Shown here in pieces: positions 12,005 to 23,021 of a stretch of DNA of 64,000 nucleotides. The notes beneath the pieces are model-generated. The model saw nothing but the letters and a program-made list of their open reading frames with translations. It ran no database searches and had not been told where the DNA came from. The position numbers and the translations under genes are program-made. Positions within the stretch are counted from its first letter, which is position 1, and every line of letters starts with the position of its first letter. This DNA is from Agarophyton chilense (Eukaryota > Rhodophyta > Florideophyceae > Gracilariales > Gracilariaceae): contig JARGXX010000025.1 of assembly GCA_030374765.1 (NCBI GenBank), positions 248,001 through 312,000 on the forward strand, given 5' to 3'.

Positions 12005-13067
12005 ATCTGAGTTTCACGACAGATGCGGAAATTGCCCAATTCAGAGCGCCTCCCGGCAAGCCAGAAAAATCCGCTTTCCGGCCGGTGTCAGTATCTAGCT
12101 AGCAACTGGCCAGCGCAAACCGCGTCACCAATGAAGACTCAGCACACACCAAGACCGGCTGCCGAATTGCGCCGTGAACGAGAATATGAGCGGTCTCGGC
12201 CAACTTCGGAGTCGAACGGTTCCACACAACGCTTACATGCGCCCTTGTGCATGGCTCACGCTGTTTGGATATCGGAGGCGCGATGGGGACTTTTCACGTA
12301 GTTTGTCGGTTAACAAGGCATCATGCGCGGTGATCATGGTCATCACGGTGACCCGCGATGGAGTCGTGTACAAGGTTTGAGCCTCAAACTCGAAGGCTTG
12401 TCCCTATTTTTACTGGGTAACCTTACTGTACATAGTCCTCAAAGCCCCCTCATCCCGATCATGGATGACCAGCCAACAATGCAGAGTGCTGCAATGCCGG
12501 CCGCCTTCATGCGCCCTCCTACCGCCACAAAGCTACAGTGGATGCAGTACTAACATTAGCATGACTCCGCCAATATGCGTCCATTGGTGGGGAAGGCGTC
12601 GAGGAGCGCTGCATCCTGTCCAATAGCAGTATCGTCGTAGCGGTCTCTGCTAGTGGACAATTCGTGCCTTTTCAATGCTGGGGTGAGGACAGCGACCATC
12701 AATCACGAAAGAGAAAAACGTGGTGGAGCGCTGATTTAGTGAGTTTCTTACGTTCGCACGACAAAGGTCTGCCATCGATAATCAACTTTAGTTCCACTTT
12801 AAATTCTAACCCTTACCCTTCCAAACATAAGCATGCGTGTTCAATTCATTTCCTTTCGCTTGACGTCACCCTGAAACGCTTCCCTTGACCAAACCGCTTT
12901 GAACACTCGCGCGACTCTCGCCACGCCCTCCCGTTCTAGGTTTGCGGTGAATCCATCTACCCCATCTGAAACGTTTCATACCATCCTTCATCTTCAACGC
13001 CGTCCACGAGAACAGCTGTCTCATTTTCGACCGTCCAATCGATTCCTGCTTCTTGGGAAGTCCTCTC

Positions 13068-13996
13068 TTACGCTTTAATCTTAGGTTCTTCTTCCATCCC
13101 AGGAGTTTTTTCCTGCCTGTCGCTTTTGGTCCGCTGCCACGCTCGGATGTAATATATCTCCATTGATGCTCGGCCCTTTAGCTGCCCTTCTTCCGGCAAT
13201 CCAAATCTTCCGGGAAGAGTTTCGAGAAAGAATCCCACATGCATCGGTGAATGCCAGTACCTGTTCGACCAAATTGTTCGAGCATACAACTTGAAAGTCA
13301 GCTTTGCTAAAGTCCTTTTTCTCCTTTCGTTCAAGTTTCTACTTACTTGTTCTCAAGATGACGAATCACATGGCCATCAACATACGTCTTCAGATGGTCA
13401 GGAGTCCAGTCAATACCAACCGTAACAGGATGTTCAGGCATGTCCAGAATAATCTTCTTCAGCGGATGGCTGGCCTCTACCTTTTGCCCGTTTTCGTCCT
13501 TGGCGCAAAATGTGGCGTCCATGTACACTAATCTTTTGTTCTCCCCCTGCGCGCTGTACGAAAATACATCCACGCTCATTTCCTTCTTTTTCCGCTTTCC
13601 GACCAGCATAAACCGCGACACCATTGCGGTACTGCTCGCTCTGAACCGGCACTCAAAGTAGCCATACAACTGACGAGACTCTGCGTTTAAAGACGTATAT
13701 TATTGTGTTAGTCGATATAGTGTACCTGGATGCCACTCGGCCTTTCATGCAGCCCAATCTCCGCCTCAATAATCATTACCCAACTTACGCGATACTAGAG
13801 CACTGGTCGCCCATTGTTTGTAGCCGGCGGGCGCATCCTTCGGTAATTCACCGTATCGTGCGCGAAGACATGCTCTCTGATTCGAGACGCTCACATTTAA
13901 TGGAACAAATAAACCAGGCTTTGTTCCAAAAGAGAAAGGAGAATATGGGTACCATTTGTGAAGGTTCAATGTCGAACCTCGGAACTCATCCGTTAA
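13068..13996 (-). CDS. GH16-like protein lacking both catalytic glutamates (spliced)
   Basis: Three exons on the minus strand: 13996-13789, 13680-13347 and 13260-13068. They are joined by GTAAGT...AG introns of 108 and 86 nt, and the phases agree exactly (208+334+193 = 735 nt, 244 residues plus stop). The protein reads LTDEFRG, LNLHKW, LYGYFECRF, IDWTPDHLKTYVDG, WHSPMHVGFFLETLP and IYYIRAW, all at positions matching the GH16 gene at 11.1-12.0 kb. A gapless 39-residue alignment from YGYFE puts MSVDVFS against NEIDVFE: the middle Asp remains, but both catalytic Glu are Ser. Hydrolysis by the GH16 mechanism is therefore not expected. A binding, structural or regulatory role is inference. The 5' end lies further upstream and is not fully resolved. 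Confidence 0.78.
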
Positions 13997-14637
13997 CTGT
14001 TGGTGGACAAAGACAAACAGAGTCAGCTTCTTTACAAATAGCGTGAGAGGCGATCGTCATCCAATTTGCCGCGATACCTACCGCTTGCACTGACTTCCAA
14101 TCATTGGAACGTCCCGCCCACACGCATGGTTCCACTTCGTATTGTGGGCGTTGGGGACACCCGCATCCCAGAAATCTACTCATCCACGTCAAGTGGGAAG
14201 AATTTTTTCCGCAAATCTTCCTTCTTCTTGAGCGTCAATTTCCAGGGCTGCACCAACTGTCCACGATGGCAGCCCAACCAGGAAAGAGAGTTCACCGTTG
14301 CAGTTGGAAAGACGAGGGCGAGCAACTTACCACATCCGCTCTTTCAAAATACGGACTAAGACTATTCCCGTCTCTGACCATCAGGCATGCAAATGACTGC
14401 AACCCGCGAACCCCCCATTTCCCTTCGTGAAACTGGACGCATGTTGTTGTGTCCTCACGATGACGTGACTTACTTGTTTGCACGTCTCCGGCCCATAATC
14501 TTCTTCCTGTCCGTTATGAAAGTATACGGATGATTTCTAGGGCCATCTGTGGACGTTGTTGTCCTGTACGACGGTTCATTGCCATGCACGTTTCCCTCAT
14601 TGCAGCAGAAGAACTGTAACGTAGTTTCTGGGCTCAT
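13997..14637 (-). other. Probable 5' exons and introns of the GH16-like gene
   Basis: A 3' splice site (CCAACAG) immediately precedes 13996. Upstream, an ATG at 14637 opens a frame to a GTAAGT donor at 14473 (exon 14637-14474). An in-phase 43-nt exon at 14373-14331 follows, ending at another GTAAGT. Then comes an acceptor (GGACAG) with a Lys-rich segment from 14256 down to about 14180. A further GTAGGT donor lies at 14081. I could not find one path that joins all of these in phase to 13996, so the N-terminal part of the protein stays uncertain. Confidence 0.4.
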
Positions 14638-16989
14638 GATAGGGGCGAAGCAGAGACCGCAGTCCGTGAACAGCTCATTGCCAACCGATCACTTTCCGCG
14701 AAAGGGTCCCTCTCACTGACGCACGCGCTACTTCGCGTATCGTTTGCTTTTGAATACAAACGTTAACTGCGACATCCTCGCAATTCTGTTGGGCTCAAGC
14801 CACACACTTATTGCAGTGAACTGACTTACTCAACGAAACGCCTTTCTCAGGCCCGACTGAGACGTTCCTCATCGTCGCATCACGAAAAAACCCAACCGAC
14901 TATATCTTCGTGAATCTGGACGTAATTCTTTGGCAGAGAACGATGACATCGAACTCTTTAACAAGGGCGCCCCACAATCTCTCGTTTCATGTTAACCTCC
15001 ACCCCAATGCCGTACAGTGTATGGTCGCCTGCTCGCTGCCTTTATCTTCACAATACTGTAGATTCGTTCCGTCTTGATTTATTTGGGCGTTGACTGTGAT
15101 CCTTTTACTCTCGTGGTCATACGCTTGGGGTCTGAAACCCTAGACGGGAGCACCTGTCCATATTCCACATTTGGTTAACTGCGGTGATGCCTTGCGAGAA
15201 AAAACAGAATATTTGAGATATTTCTTTTCTTGCGCAATACTTTCTTCGATTGGTAATCTATCCCCTCAATATCTCGCAGAACTACACTGTTGTTTCCCAT
15301 CTCAGTCACAAGATATCGGCAAGTGTCGATGTTGGTAGATTTTCTACGGAGGAAAGGTCTCTATGAATATTCTCTTTGTATAAAGAAACTTTAGCTATTT
15401 GTCTTGTTCTAATCGATTTTTTTTTTCGCCAGCTTTCAGGCTTCACGGGAAATAGTGTCGGCTTTGAGCAGAATAAAGCTTTTCTCCACATTCTAAGTGG
15501 CAGCAGCGCTGAGATATCAGCAACACGAGTTTCACTTGACCCCTTCATTGTGCTGTAGGTTTTCTTTGCGTCGAAGGCTGCAACAAACGCTGACACTACA
15601 AGAACGGTTGAACAACTCGAGTCTCTGACAAAAATCGTTCTTCGAAATGGTTTCCAACCAGGAAACCATCGCGGAACAAATAAATTGGCTTACTGCTATG
15701 AGAAAATCACTGGTTTCGGCGACCGCCCGAGCGTAACTCACGAGTTTTTTTTTAAATACTGGCCTACATCTCAAGGCTTTCCTCCCGATACACTCAGCGA
15801 AATATATAAATCTCGAGAACCATGTTAGTTCCTATATCAAAAAGATGCCTCCATTTCTAAAGATATTTACAGTACTATGAAGCTGTCTCATGGCTCTTAT
15901 AGTCGTCTGAACGCCGGGTGCGTCTCCCTCCTGTTCACCACTATCTCGGCATAATTAAGCTTTCTAAACCGAGACAGGACAACTCACTATCTGTCTATAG
16001 AACCCATAACATAGGAGATTTCCCATTTTCATGGATTCACACAGTAGCGTCCATGTTTGCAAATCCGCAGACTAAAAATTAAGGTTGCGGGTGGAATGAC
16101 CGCAAACAGTAGACAACGCACAACCACGACGCAACACAATGCCATCTCCTCCCCTCTCCAGATATGGTCTTTGGTTGCAACTATTTCTGCGGCTACTGCA
16201 GCCAATGAAGATAAAGATTTTTTCGTGCACTCTTCCCTCGCCGACTTGAATAAATTACATATTTTCACGCTGAGCAAACCGTTCTTACTTGTATTTCATC
16301 AAATGCTAACGTGAATGTTCGAACCAGGTTCAAAGATTCAACTACTAGTTCTACGAATTTATAAAAGGTAGAACCTGTACAAAGTTCATCAACCGAAGAG
16401 AGCTAGCATCAGGTATTTGAAGTGATTGAACGTTTAGTAAGATCATACTCATACATTTTGAAGCATCTGTAAAGCTCTGCGCTCACCCGGGCTAAGATAG
16501 GAGAAGCTATCAGATGAACAGTCCCGCAGCGCGGCATGTTGATTCTCGTAAAAGAGATCCTGTGCAGGATGAAGGTGGACAGCCGCATATTGATCTGCTT
16601 TGCGAGCATGCAATGACTGAGCATTCTGAGATGATGAATCTAGCGATCTGCTTTTGCTTCTCTGTCATACAGCAAGACATAATACGGACCAATTACGTTG
16701 CTCTAACACCTAAGCTGGGCAGCAATCGACAGTCGTCGCCGAAAAAGACGACGCCGCTGTACAGTCTGAGCTATTTGCACTGCAGCAGGATGAGTTAATA
16801 CAGGAAGCGCACTGAGTTGAGATCCGAGCACAGCATAGCATTTTTGGAGTCCGGGGAAGGAGACTCAACGACTTTTCCCTGTTGTGTTGCACAACTATCC
16901 TGTCCTTTATCTTCACCTATCGCATCTATTGCGATGCGCCTCTATCAAAGTCTGCGATTCGACACAATAATTATTTTTCATAGGAGTAA
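14638..16989. other. Intergenic/repeat-derived, no gene recognised
   Basis: No sustained frame with family resemblance on either strand. Confidence 0.35.
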
Positions 16990-17340
16990 TTCATTTACGA
17001 AGAGAAAAGCGCTTGCAAATTACAACTCGCCGACAAACTGCTCAAACAACTGGAGCCAGTGCAGTGAGGCAGACAATCGTCGAAACTGTAAAAGCAGCAA
17101 GACGTTCTGGGGTAACTACCGCCGGTATTGTTTTCTTCAAGCAAGAGCGTGATGTATGCGGAGTTGAAGAAGCCAAGCGACGAGCAGCGACACGACCCGC
17201 TAGCATTTCTGGGAGCCGAATTCAAGGGCTCCCCGTTCAACCGGACTACATTCGAGAAGGCGGCCTTTGCGATCCAGCAATCATTCGAGAAGTTGGACTA
17301 CAGTCTACCAAAACTCGCACGTACACGTTTTTAACTTCAG
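16990..17340 (+). pseudogene. Ty3/gypsy RNase H-like fragment
   Basis: A plus-strand frame (17128-17334) contains DPLAFLGAEFKGS, then TTFEKAAFAI and SFEKLDY. This is the second half of the RNase H module in Ty3/gypsy polyproteins (PLAFLSGxF ... EKEAFAI ... DY). Upstream, a matching frame with LQLADKLLKQLEP is cut by a stop. Reverse transcriptase and integrase are missing. It is a small relic truncated close to the PiggyBac-like element that follows. Confidence 0.6.
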
Positions 17341-17360
17341 CCATACCCTTGCGTGTAGCA

Positions 17361-17430
17361 ATGTAGGTAATTAATTACAAAATTAACTTACTAATTGCAA
17401 TTGAACAAGAACAAAGGAAATAAATAAAGT
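17361..17430. repeat. AT-rich dispersed repeat, copy A
   Basis: This matches 28741-28810 over about 70 bp, from ATGTAGGTAATTAATTA to AAATAAATAAAGTT. Both copies end in the same AATAAA-like signal, which suggests the 3' end of a transposon transcript or an LTR end. Confidence 0.7.
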
Positions 17431-17902
17431 TGAATTTATTTTAACTCCACTGGCTAGTGTCTATACGACCACTGACCTCATATGAGTCCAAAATTACAAC
17501 ATCAATAATTTTTGTGAACTTTGTCAATTTCCTTTATTTTTTGTGCCTAGACGTTGTCAACACTCTCTTCTTCTCTGGCGTCAACCTCAAAGATCACGAA
17601 CGATCGTCCACAACCTGTAAACAACATCATCTTTACTCCATTATTTCATAATTTATCAAAAAAGGTCATCACGTATAGATCCCCGATGTGCAGTGGGAAA
17701 CAGAGTAAACACCCGCGCGCGATTTGTCACATTAGAGATTTAGTGTAAACGTTTCTTTGGGACGCAATGAAAAACAAAGCTAATCAGCAAAAATGTTACA
17801 GAAATGGACGGTGTCGACAAAAATTACCTGGAACACACTTTTGTAAGAATAAAATTTGAGCGAGCCGGTCTCGAACAATTATGAACTTTCAAACTTTGCA
17901 AT

Positions 17903-20519
17903 TTGAAATCTGAAAATCATGTCACGGCTCAGGAAACTATTAGAAAATCCATCAATTCGAACGTGGAGATAAATGATGCTTCTACTACTTACAAAGTTTC
18001 AAAAAATGAAGAGAAGCATACTTTCAGCGATGGAAATGACAGTCACACAATGAATCCGTTGAGCCCATATAATGTGACAAATAGTTACACACAAGACAGC
18101 TTTGTGGAAGTTTATTTGAAAAAATGGAAAACGGAAAATTTATCCTTGACTCTGAATGGTCCAGTTCAAATGCATCAATAGAAAGTCACTGGACCTGTTG
18201 GAGAATTTACCTCCGCCATTTATGCACCCTCGGGACTTTCTTCATACAACTTATTCATGTGGATTTTCCTGTAGCTCATTTGGAAAAAGAAGTTAGATCT
18301 AACAACTCTCTGTTGGAAGGAAAAGGCTTAAAGCAGACCTAAGGAGTTTAAAATTTGAAGTTTTTCAGTCTGTTGGTGTTAATGACACGCTTTGAGTTTT
18401 CAAATAGAGGATCACTTTGGTCTAAAGACACGTTTTTTTAAATATATTGATTCTTTTCCGCTTGGAAAGGTCATTTCACGCAATCGGTTTGAACATATAC
18501 GGCAACTTATCATTTGCTTTGGCTCTAAAAACGATCAAAAATCAGAAGAATGCAAATGGTCATGCGTTTCTGAGTTTGTGAAAGCTATAAATGACCATCG
18601 AAAAGCTTTTGTAACTCCGTCACACAACTATGTGCGTGGACGAAACTATGTCACGTTGGTATTGACTTGTAGTTAAATGGATTGATATTGGACTTCTACA
18701 CCACATCTTGATAGAAAACCTGAAAATGGTTGTGAATTGAAGACATTGTGTTCTGGAAGGAGTGGATTTGTTTTAAAAATAGAAATCACGATGGGAGCTA
18801 CGAAACCAGATGTACAGTCTTTTGAATCCAAACGTGCATATAAAACAGCGGTTTTAATGAGACTTGTTGAAAATTGGTTCTCAGCTGATCAAATCATTTG
18901 TGCCGATTCATATTTTGCATCTGTTGAAACAGCTGAAGAATTTTTAAAGAGAGGAATGCGATTTATCTGGGTTGTATAAACAGCCACCAGAAGGTTTCCT
19001 ATGAAACATCTTTTCGAACTTACGATGTCGGCACGAGGCCAGAATGTGTCAATGGTCGCGAAAATGCCTGAATTGGATCGAAAAATGATGTTGGTGCTCT
19101 GGGTGGACCGTGAGAAGAGATATCTTATCAGCTTTGCTAGCATTACCCAACCAAGAACCACTATTTTTCGTGAAAGATGGAGGACAACCGATGGAATGAC
19201 AAAGAAAATCCCGCTTTCTATTGCTATTCCAGAGGTTTGCGAGAAGTACCATTCTTGTTGTTCAAGAATTAATAGGCATAATAGGTCACGTCAAGATGAA
19301 CTAAATACGGAAAAGAAATTTGAAGTGAAAGAATGGTCTTTTAGATTGAATACTTTTGCTTGCAGTGTGCATGGTTGATGCTTGTAATCTTAACAAGGGT
19401 GCATACGGAAACGCATTGAATCTTACACCGCAGAATATCTATTGTAATCTCGCAGACGAATTTAGAGATAACAACTGGGATGCTATTCGAGCTATCAAAA
19501 GAAAATGTAAGAAAGAAGATGATAAAGAGAACCCATATATGGCTGGTACCGGCATTCATTTAATGGAGACCAATCGAAAAAGAAGAAAATTAGATGGTTC
19601 TTGTAGTGCAACGCCAAGGGCGGCGGAAACACACGAAGATGTCCGAGTCTTCCTCCAAGGAGGGTAGCACGGCGACGGAGCCTCTCCGGAGTGAACACGA
19701 CTAAGTCGGGGTGTAAGACCGAGGTTCACCGGCACGCCAAGCGGGGAGAGTGCGGGATGCTAGAATTGAGCAGACCAAGTATGAGCTGTATTCCACGGGA
19801 GTGGGCAAGTGATAAAGGGGGGACCACCCAGTGGGGGCGATCGGGGGCATGGGCCACGAGAGCCAAAAGAAATATTTAGCAAACCCAATACTGGGGCGAG
19901 AACACGGCAGTGGTATGAAAGATATACACGCTAACAGCGGTGAGTATCCTGTTGACGCAGGGTGGATAAGTCTACCGTTAGTAACGTGGCTTCACCTCCG
20001 TAGAGTGTGGAAGACTCGCGAAAGCGGAAAAAGACTTAGAGCCAAGAACCCTGGTTGGGGAAGTTTACTGAGTGTCAGGGCGAGATCGCCCTGGCACTAT
20101 ATAGTGTAGAGTACTGTAGAAAACTCCCTAACCTAGTGTAATAAATCTAAATAAATAGAGAACATACCCAGCAATGCTGTGCCAGCCTCTCCTTGGCCAA
20201 CCACGTTACACGTGTGTCAGTTGCACCCAAGTCGGGGCCACGGCGCGCTGCAGCTACGCCATGCGCATCCGAATGTTTCGGGAAAATTACTAAGTCCTTC
20301 AGAACCCCTCCCAGAGGGCGTGCACCACAGTTCTTTGACGTCTCAAATATATCAAAAACGATACAAAGTCTGCAAAACCACTTACAAATCAAAATTTGTT
20401 TGTTCAGAATGCAAGAAGTACAATTATATAAATTTTTGTATATGTCACAGTGGGACCTGTCGTTCTTGTTTCTTAGATCATTTGCATGACACTCATCATA
20501 TTTCGAGCAATATTTAGTC
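17903..20519 (+). pseudogene. PiggyBac-like transposase (DDE_Tnp_1_7), broken
   Basis: Pieces in order: a divergent N-terminus (17903-18181); the conserved start of the catalytic fold (18392-18676) with KVISRNRFEHIRQL; a central part (18737-18979) with the catalytic-Asp motif CADSYFASVETAEE, followed by a frame break; MKHLFELTMS onward (19001-19376); and a basic C-terminal segment (19356-19601). The frame is then interrupted by an LTR. It resumes in the same codon after the duplicated target at 20335 and ends with the C-terminal zinc-binding domain (CSECKK ... CICHSGTCRSCFLDH), stopping at 20519. At least four internal breaks make it inactive. Confidence 0.72.
19602..20329 (+). repeat. Solo LTR (728 bp) with perfect 5-bp target site duplication
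   Basis: It begins TGTAGTGCAACGCC and ends GGGCGTGCACCACA, an imperfect inverted pair with canonical TG...CA ends. It is flanked by GTTCT on both sides (19597-19601 and 20330-20334). It contains a CTATATAGTG TATA-like box at about 20098 and AATAAA-type signals near 20140-20150, consistent with plus orientation. No internal retroelement sequence remains, so LTR-LTR recombination has occurred. It is related to the LTR at 45134-46019 (shared GTGTAAGACCGAGG block). Confidence 0.88.
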
Positions 20520-21062
20520 AACAAAATTGATTCTTGTGTGTCAAAATGCGTTTCTAAGGCATTTGAAAGGCATATTTAAAAAGTATAAAACAATTGTTCA
20601 AATTACCTCAATCTCCCTGCTAATTCAATCCGCTTCATTCAAATTTCTAGATGTATTGTGGTCTCTGACAAAACAATTTCTTAAGCAGATGTCAAGTTAT
20701 TCTGGTTGCTATTCAAGATGACGCGAATGCGTTCTCAGACCATAATAATGTTTAGAATTAGTCGAGCTTCCGTAGGATTTTTCGAGATACGCTGAACTCA
20801 ACGAGGTGTGAACCCTGTGTTTATCAGTCTCCGAGCGGTCGTGAAACCACGGAGCTGCTGTTACTGAAGAGAAATGTCTAAAGAATTTACTTTAAAGAAA
20901 GAGGAACAGGGTTAGAAAACTAGTTTTTTACTTAGAAAATAAATGGGCCGCTGCAGTATGGAAACCAGCGATTTTTACTAATTCTTTGGAAAATTGAACT
21001 GGGCCCATATGAGGCCAAGCAGGCCTCATGTTAGGCCAGTCCGCCGGGCGTGTAGACACTAG

Positions 21063-23021
21063 AGGAGGAACAATGTGGCACTCTTCTTCTACAGTCCGTA
21101 AGGTTTCGCAAGATTTCCCCCATATTTGGAAAAATAACGTTTCAAAGCGACGGGAAACGTTTCGAAAGACACGTTTCTTGGCTGTCTAGTGCAGGTTTGG
21201 CAATGAAAACCGTCACGAGACAAAGATGCTGCAGAAAGTTCTGGAACTCTCCGATACGGCTTCAACTCTTACAAACGAAGCTTTCGATTCTCTCGAACTC
21301 TTCTCTTCTTGTTTCGAAAAAACACACTCAATTGGCCGATATAAAAGTGACTTTTCGTCCATATCCAATCTTTTTTTTTATATTGCGTTTGCAAACTTGT
21401 GGTCATCAGTTTGCACGCTAACGCCAAAACACGTATGCATAAGCTTCCTACGAAACGGTTTCAGACTCCAAACCTTCCCCTTTTACTTTTATGTTTATGA
21501 TGTATTAACCAAATGGAACAGACTCAAACGAAATGCGTCTCGAACTAATTACAAACCAAAAAAGTGGTCTCTCAATTAAAATGGTGTTTATCTAAACGTT
21601 AGTAATGCTAACGACATATGATATTTCATATGAGGCTCTAGTGTAACAAAAAAAATTCTGAACTCTTCATAATCGTGATCTCCGATCGCATCTGGTAGGT
21701 CGGAAAAGACTAACCGTATTTAAACGTCCCTTACAACAGTCTGTTCAATTTTCTCGTAAACGTCATTATTCTCGAGGTTTGAGACGCCAAATAACTGTTC
21801 AAGTTCATTAGCAAATCCGTTATTGCATGTGCTTGGATTGCAGTCACATCCCTAAGCATTTCGTCTCCATTTTCTGTAGTATTCTGCACTGTCGGAATGC
21901 CCATGGAAGATTTTTTTTGGCTAAGTGTATTGATACTCATAAGTGAGTGAAAGGGCTAGGATGAAGTTATGAAGCGGTACCCCGCAGATAGTCCGTGAGG
22001 TGGTATGTTACACGTGGGACCTCGGTCTGCCACGGCGCATCCGATTCGACCCTTTGTAGGGAAATACCGGATTGGCAACAGCGCATATATTGTAGTGAGT
22101 AGCCACGTGGCAACCATTATCCAGTACTGTAGAGCGGTTAATCGGCTAAACAAGTTTATATCTAGATATTATTGTGTGCGGCGCTCACCCCTGCGCCCTG
22201 TACTTAAGGCACAGAAGGGAGCGCCGACTCCAAAGTAAAGGAGACAACAAACGGGTTCACAACTCACTTGTTCCTTGTTCAGGATTCCTTGACCGGAAAT
22301 CCGGATAAGCTACAACAAGTAGTTGTCCGTTCAATAGTACCAACCACCCTCATTGGCGAGTGGGGCCTTACAACCCCCATTCTAGCTCGCTACTTTTGTG
22401 CTGTACCACACCTTCCCCTTAGCCGCAAGCACCCATTCGGAAGTCCCGAACACTGTCGCAGAAGTCTGCTTTCTCCGTAGAGCGGATACTACATTTTCAA
22501 GCATGAGCAACGCCTGGTTGCACATTGCCTTTTTCATCCGCACTTTGCCACGAGTTCTTTCATTTTATTGGTAGTACTTCGAACGTTCCGTACCCTCTTT
22601 AAAAATTATCGCCTATTACAATCAAACCCTTGTTCTTCCGAGCATCGTTTGACAAAATTGATAGAAAGGTTCAGTTGGGTAGCGTTCTTCCAATACTTAA
22701 ACACAACAAGTTGTACTTTTCTCGCATGTAAAATAATGGACTCTGTTTAGGGCACGAGTTCGCTTGCGGTCTTTGCATTATCGCACACCAAGCGTCGAAC
22801 ATCACTTTCCCATGCTTTGGACCCCAATTTTTCTCGCTGTGTAACATCGTTTTTCGTCGTTTTCTGATTTTCGAAGAATGGTGGAAGGTTGTTTTCCATT
22901 CATTCCCTAGAGCTCAATTCTGTTTTCTGTTGGCAACGTAGCGCATGCCATTCTTCTCTAAATACGAAAGCAGTATGACTTTTTTTTAATTATTTCGTCC
23001 CAAACATCTAGTCTGTTGCAC
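21063..23021. other. No gene recognised; further CATATGAG/CTAGTGT boxes
   Basis: Near 21615-21645 a TTTCATATGAGGCTCTAGTG block resembles the PiggyBac subterminal and terminal boxes and may be a second, nested end. The 21960-22500 stretch is GC-richer than its surroundings but has no proven boundaries. Confidence 0.4.

Larger units (their letters stand above)
17454..21062 (+). mobile_element. PiggyBac-like DNA transposon interrupted by a solo LTR
   Basis: The ends are short terminal inverted repeats, CTAGTGTCTATACG (17454-17467) and CGTGTAGACACTAG (21049-21062). They match at 13 of 14 positions when inverted, and both carry subterminal CATATGAG-type boxes. Between them lies a plus-strand transposase with a PiggyBac C-terminal Cys-rich domain. 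The span is 3.6 kb, of which 0.73 kb is the later LTR insertion. PiggyBac elements normally duplicate TTAA. A TTAA sits at 17441-17444 but none lies at the right end, so the flanks have decayed or my ends are a few bases off. Confidence 0.65.

Noticed and set aside
21962..22499. Possible LTR with TGAAGTTATG ... ACATTTTCA ends
   Set aside because: No target duplication and inverted ends match poorly.
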